From Pseudomonas kielensis (GTDB lineage: Bacteria; Pseudomonadota; Gammaproteobacteria; Pseudomonadales; Pseudomonadaceae): 64,000 nucleotides of DNA. Made by a program: the position numbers and the translations under genes. The notes under the pieces are model-generated. The model searched no databases, was not told the origin of the DNA, and was given only the letters and a program-made list of their open reading frames with translations. Positions 61,282 to 64,000 of this stretch are shown one piece after another. The stretch spans positions 1 to 64,000 of the forward strand of contig NZ_JACMYG010000024.1 of NCBI RefSeq assembly GCF_014236655.1, read 5' to 3'. The stretch's first letter is position 1. Each line of letters begins with the position of its first letter.

Positions 61282-62265
61282 TTGAAGACTTTCCAGCACA
61301 ATTCGGCTCCCCCCTGCCGACTCCGGCGCCTGCTGGGTGATTCGCTGCCCATCCGTAGCCTGCGCCAGCAGATCGACAAACTGGCCCACAGCCAGGCTGC
61401 GGTGTACATCAGCGGCGAATCCGGCAGTGGCAAAGAGCTGGTTGCTCGACTGATTCACGATCAAGGCCCACGCGCCCGCCAGCCTTTCGTGCCCGTCAAT
61501 TGCGGGGCCATCCCGACGGATCTGATGGAAAGCGAATTTTTCGGTCACCGCAAAGGCAGTTTCAGCGGCGCCATCGAAGACAAGCCCGGGTTGTTCCAGG
61601 CAGCGAATGCAGGGACCCTGTTCCTGGATGAAGTCGCCGACCTCCCCCTGAGCATGCAGGTCAAACTGCTCAGGGCCATTCAGGAAAAGGCCGTGCGCGG
61701 CATCGGTCAGTTGCACGAAAGCCGGATTGATACGCGAATACTCTGTGCCACGCACAAGAACCTGGACGCGGAAGTGAGCGCCGGACGTTTTCGTCAGGAT
61801 CTGTACTATCGACTGAACGTGATCGAGCTGCGCGTGCCGCCATTACGCGAGTGCCGCGATGACATAGAGCTGCTGGCCACCCAGATGCTCAAACGCCTTG
61901 CCGCCGACACTGGCGCCCCCGTCGCACGCCTGCTGCCACAAGCCCTGGAGGCCCTCAAGGTCTATCGTTTCCCGGGTAACGTCCGCGAACTGGAAAACAT
62001 GCTTGAGCGCGCCCATACGCTGTGCGAGAACCAGCAGATAGGCACCAGCGACCTGCGGTTGACCCAAGCCAACAGTAATGAGGACTCCCCTCTTTCCGAT
62101 CTGAAGCAGGTCGACAACCTCCAGCATTACCTGGAGGAAATCGAGCGCCGGGTAATTCTCAAGGCCCTGGAGCAAACCCGCTGGAATCGCACGGCAGCCG
62201 CCCAGCGCTTGAGCCTGTCGTTTCGCTCACTGCGTTACCGGTTGAAAAAGCTCGGCCTGGAGTGA
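61282..62265 (+). CDS. PilR-like sigma-54 activator lacking the receiver domain
   Basis: About 327 residues from TTG 61282 (TTG 61189 is also in frame; no ATG exists before the conserved core). Clear similarity to PilR starts at LLGDSLPIRSLRQQI: Walker A GESGSGKE (45-52), Walker B LFLDEVADL, arginine-finger region LYYRLNVIELRVPPLRE, and Fis-type HTH WNRTAAAQRLSLSFRSLRYRLKKLG. The N-terminal phospho-receiver domain of PilR is absent and no pilS precedes it. The sigma-54-contact loop reads GSFSGA (92-97), Ser in place of the usual Thr. It could be an always-on activator or a decaying remnant. Confidence 0.8.
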   Translation: MKTFQHNSAPPCRLRRLLGDSLPIRSLRQQIDKLAHSQAAVYISGESGSGKELVARLIHDQGPRARQPFVPVNCGAIPTDLMESEFFGHRKGSFSGAIEDKPGLFQAANAGTLFLDEVADLPLSMQVKLLRAIQEKAVRGIGQLHESRIDTRILCATHKNLDAEVSAGRFRQDLYYRLNVIELRVPPLRECRDDIELLATQMLKRLAADTGAPVARLLPQALEALKVYRFPGNVRELENMLERAHTLCENQQIGTSDLRLTQANSNEDSPLSDLKQVDNLQHYLEEIERRVILKALEQTRWNRTAAAQRLSLSFRSLRYRLKKLGLE

Positions 62266-62274
62266 GGCGCCGCC

Positions 62275-63375
62275 TCAGATCCGGCCAGCCGGCGCATAGG
62301 GGGCCGGATCGATCACCGGCTCGCGTCCCAGCAATACATCGGCAAACAACTGGCAGGAAGCAGGTGCGAGTACCAGGCCATTGCGGTAATGCCCACAGTT
62401 GAGCCACAACCCGCCTACCCCCGGCACCGCGCCAATGTAGGGAATGCCTTCCGGCGAACCGGGACGCAGGCCCGCCCAATGCCCGACCACTTCGGCGTCC
62501 GCGAGCGCCGGAATCAACTCCACTGCCGAGGCCTTGAGACTTTCCAGCGCATTCTCGGTCGGTGTCTTGTCGAACCCTTCGTGCTCCAGGGTGCTGCCGA
62601 TCAGGATGTGGCCGTCGCGACGCGGGATGGCGTAACGGCCCTTGGCCAGAACCATGCTCGAGAGAAAGTCCGCTTCACACTTGTAGAGAATCATCTGGCC
62701 TTTCACTGGCTCCACCGGCAACGTCAGGCCCAGGGTATTGAGCAGATCGCCACTCCAGGCACCTGCGGTCAGCACCACCTGATCACCCAGGATCGGGCCA
62801 CTGGCACTCTCGACCCCCAGCACCCGCTCACCCTGCCGAATGAAGCCACTGACCTCGCACTGCTCGTGAATCGTCACATTGGGCAGCGCCAGTAATGCCG
62901 CCTTGAGGGATTTGACCAGGCGCGGATTACGCACGTTGGCCACATCAGCCATGTAGATCGCACGAGAAAAACCCGGCCCCAACACCGGCACGTGGTCATG
63001 GGCGGCCGAGATATCCACAGCACTGAGCGGGCGGTTTTCCCGCTGAGCCCAGGCCAGCGCCTCGGCTTCGTCCTCCAGGTCCAGCCAGTACAAGCCCGTG
63101 GTGTGGACTTCAGGGTCGACGCCAGTGGAGACGAACAGGCGCTCGGCCAACTGTGGATAAAAGTCCTGGGACCAGTGAGCCAAGGCCGTGACTGCCGGAC
63201 TGTAGCGCCATGGGTAGAGCGGCGAAACGATACCGCCGCCCGCCCAGGAAGACTCCTGGCCAAGGCTGGAACGATCCAGCAGGATCACCCGCTCGACATG
63301 GGGCGCCAGATTAAACGCCGTCAGCAGGCCGATCACCCCACCGCCGACAATCACCACTTGCTCTTGCTTGGCCAT
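62275..63375 (-). CDS. thiO: Glycine oxidase ThiO (FAD-dependent)
   Basis: The 366-residue D-amino-acid-oxidase-family flavoprotein makes the iminoglycine used for the thiazole ring of thiamine. The dinucleotide-binding motif is VVIVGGGVIGLLTAFNLA, followed by SSWAGGGIVSPLYPWRY, which is typical of ThiO. The C-terminal HWAGLRPGSPEGIPYIGAVPGVGGLWLNCGHYRNGLVLAPAS contacts the flavin. I start at ATG 63375 (an adjacent ATG is at 63378). In P. aeruginosa the same gene follows pilR. It converges with the pilR-like gene with nine bases between stops. Confidence 0.9.
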   Translation of the reverse strand: MAKQEQVVIVGGGVIGLLTAFNLAPHVERVILLDRSSLGQESSWAGGGIVSPLYPWRYSPAVTALAHWSQDFYPQLAERLFVSTGVDPEVHTTGLYWLDLEDEAEALAWAQRENRPLSAVDISAAHDHVPVLGPGFSRAIYMADVANVRNPRLVKSLKAALLALPNVTIHEQCEVSGFIRQGERVLGVESASGPILGDQVVLTAGAWSGDLLNTLGLTLPVEPVKGQMILYKCEADFLSSMVLAKGRYAIPRRDGHILIGSTLEHEGFDKTPTENALESLKASAVELIPALADAEVVGHWAGLRPGSPEGIPYIGAVPGVGGLWLNCGHYRNGLVLAPASCQLFADVLLGREPVIDPAPYAPAGRI

Positions 63376-63402
63376 CATCTGATCCAACAGTAAAAAAGAC
63401 AG

Positions 63403-63421
63403 GGGGTGCACGACGCACCCC
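63403..63421 (-). terminator. Terminator after pilE
   Basis: GGGGTGC, loop, GCACCCC (63403-63421), followed on the minus strand by CTGTCTTTTTTAC. It lies 12 bases after the pilE stop and just upstream of thiO. Confidence 0.85.
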
Positions 63422-63432
63422 GAAAAAGCGAC

Positions 63433-63834
63433 TCAACGCCCCCAGCAATCTTTGCTGGTCATCTCGGCTGCCGCATTGTTCATGCCCATCACACCGGTGT
63501 TGCTCAGCGTGAGATCACCACATTTGTCGCCGGCCATGCTGGCGTCGGATTTACGCACGGCTGTCAGCAGGAAGCTCTGATCCGCCAGGGTCGGAACGAT
63601 GCTGTAGTACTCATTACCGGCACTCAGGCCCGTGGCATTGCTGTAGACCTTGTTTTGGGAATGGAACCGCTCAAGCAGTTGCGCCTGTTCGGACAGCAGC
63701 CCGGCGATCTCGCTACGGTGGGTCTTTTTCACGTACTCGGTGAGCAGCGGAGCGGATATGGTCACCACAATGCCGATGATCGCGATCACAATCATGATTT
63801 CGATCAGGGTAAAGCCTTGGTTGAATCTACGCAT
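63433..63834 (-). CDS. pilE: Type IV minor pilin PilE-like
   Basis: The 133-residue prepilin has the leader MRRFNQG cut before FTLIEIMIVIAIIGIVVTISAP (Glu5 present) and a soluble head with two cysteines (DKCGDL and KDCWGR) at the C-terminus. I start at ATG 63834; a GTG 15 bases upstream lacks a ribosome-binding site. The place after a pilY1-like gene matches pilE at the end of the minor pilin operon fimU-pilV-W-X-Y1-E. Processing by PilD is expected. Confidence 0.87.
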   Translation of the reverse strand: MRRFNQGFTLIEIMIVIAIIGIVVTISAPLLTEYVKKTHRSEIAGLLSEQAQLLERFHSQNKVYSNATGLSAGNEYYSIVPTLADQSFLLTAVRKSDASMAGDKCGDLTLSNTGVMGMNNAAAEMTSKDCWGR

Positions 63835-63849
63835 TGCCTCAAGTCTCAC

Positions 63850-64000
63850 TTACTGTATTTGTCGCCACATGATTCGACGGCTGCCGCCATCGCTATTTTC
63901 ATCCGCGCAGGACCTGCCGTCGCCGAGAGCCTCCCCAGCCAAGCAGGTGCCGAGCATCTTACCGCCGATCGCAGCGGCTTCGCTCTCGAACTTGGCATAA
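63850..64000 (-). CDS. 3' end of a pilY1-like gene (partial, runs off the window)
   Basis: An open frame enters from the right edge and stops with TAA at 63852-63850, giving 50 visible C-terminal residues that end GGSRRIMWRQIQ. A short basic tail ending in W-R-Q, directly upstream of pilE on the same strand, matches the end of PilY1, the tip-associated adhesin/anti-retraction protein. Two cysteines are visible (GTCLAGEAL and GRSCADE). With so little sequence the name rests mainly on gene order. Confidence 0.5.
   Translation of the reverse strand, partial: YAKFESEAAAIGGKMLGTCLAGEALGDGRSCADENSDGGSRRIMWRQIQ

Overview
The window is a gene-dense, GC-rich chromosomal segment of a fluorescent Pseudomonas (P. 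fluorescens group). This rests on recognisable Pseudomonas signatures: cbrX-cbrA-cbrB-crcZ, a PrrF-type Fur-regulated sRNA, lpoP-mrcB, prepilin peptidase with its pilA/pilC neighbours, DUF1780/DUF2790/DUF3094 genes, and REP hairpins with the GCGAGCTTGCTCGC core typical of P. fluorescens. No phage, IS element, CRISPR array or rRNA operon is visible. Start codons were chosen from ribosome-binding sites and from remembered homologues. Nothing was checked against a database.

Layout. 0-10 kb, minus strand: yqcC-lpoP-mrcB (peptidoglycan synthesis), ilvI-ilvH-ilvC (branched-chain amino acids), pssA (phospholipid), msrP-msrQ (periplasmic methionine sulfoxide repair). 10-16.6 kb: an APH/P-loop fusion, a pentapeptide protein, a TfoX C-terminal protein, a PrrF sRNA, and a haem ABC importer phuT-U-V-W with its own Fur box but no receptor or PhuS beside it. 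16.6-25 kb: Rieske protein, sfsA, aminotransferase, dksA, gluQ and the CbrAB carbon/nitrogen two-component system. 25.3-36 kb: the sRNA crcZ behind a sigma-54 promoter, then pcnB-folK, panB-panC, pgi, acs, an MpaB-type oxygenase and an rRNA methyltransferase. 36-44 kb: a large DUF748 envelope protein, a BON protein, pilA, pilC, pilD, coaE, yacG. 44-48.7 kb: an aromatic-acid uptake operon (benK-like, benE-like, OprD-family porin). 49-54.5 kb: a repeat-rich autotransporter, DUF1780, MOSC, DUF3094, ndh. 54.6-64 kb: a four-tRNA operon, clpB-pgeF-rluD, bamD, a receiver-less PilR, thiO, pilE and the end of a pilY1-like gene.

Regulatory logic. CbrA/CbrB should switch on CrcZ, whose six A-rich motifs titrate Hfq/Crc. 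The aromatic-uptake genes at 44-48.7 kb carry the same A-rich motifs at their ribosome-binding sites, together with a near-perfect XylS/BenR-type direct repeat, so the window holds both a catabolite-repression device and likely targets. The type IV pilus genes look reduced: pilB is not between pilA and pilC, pilS is absent between bamD and pilR, and PilR has lost its receiver domain. Even so, pilA keeps a sigma-54 promoter. Other leads are a hairpin that buries the msrP Shine-Dalgarno sequence and an autotransporter passenger built from about ten 20-residue G-x-G-x-D repeats.
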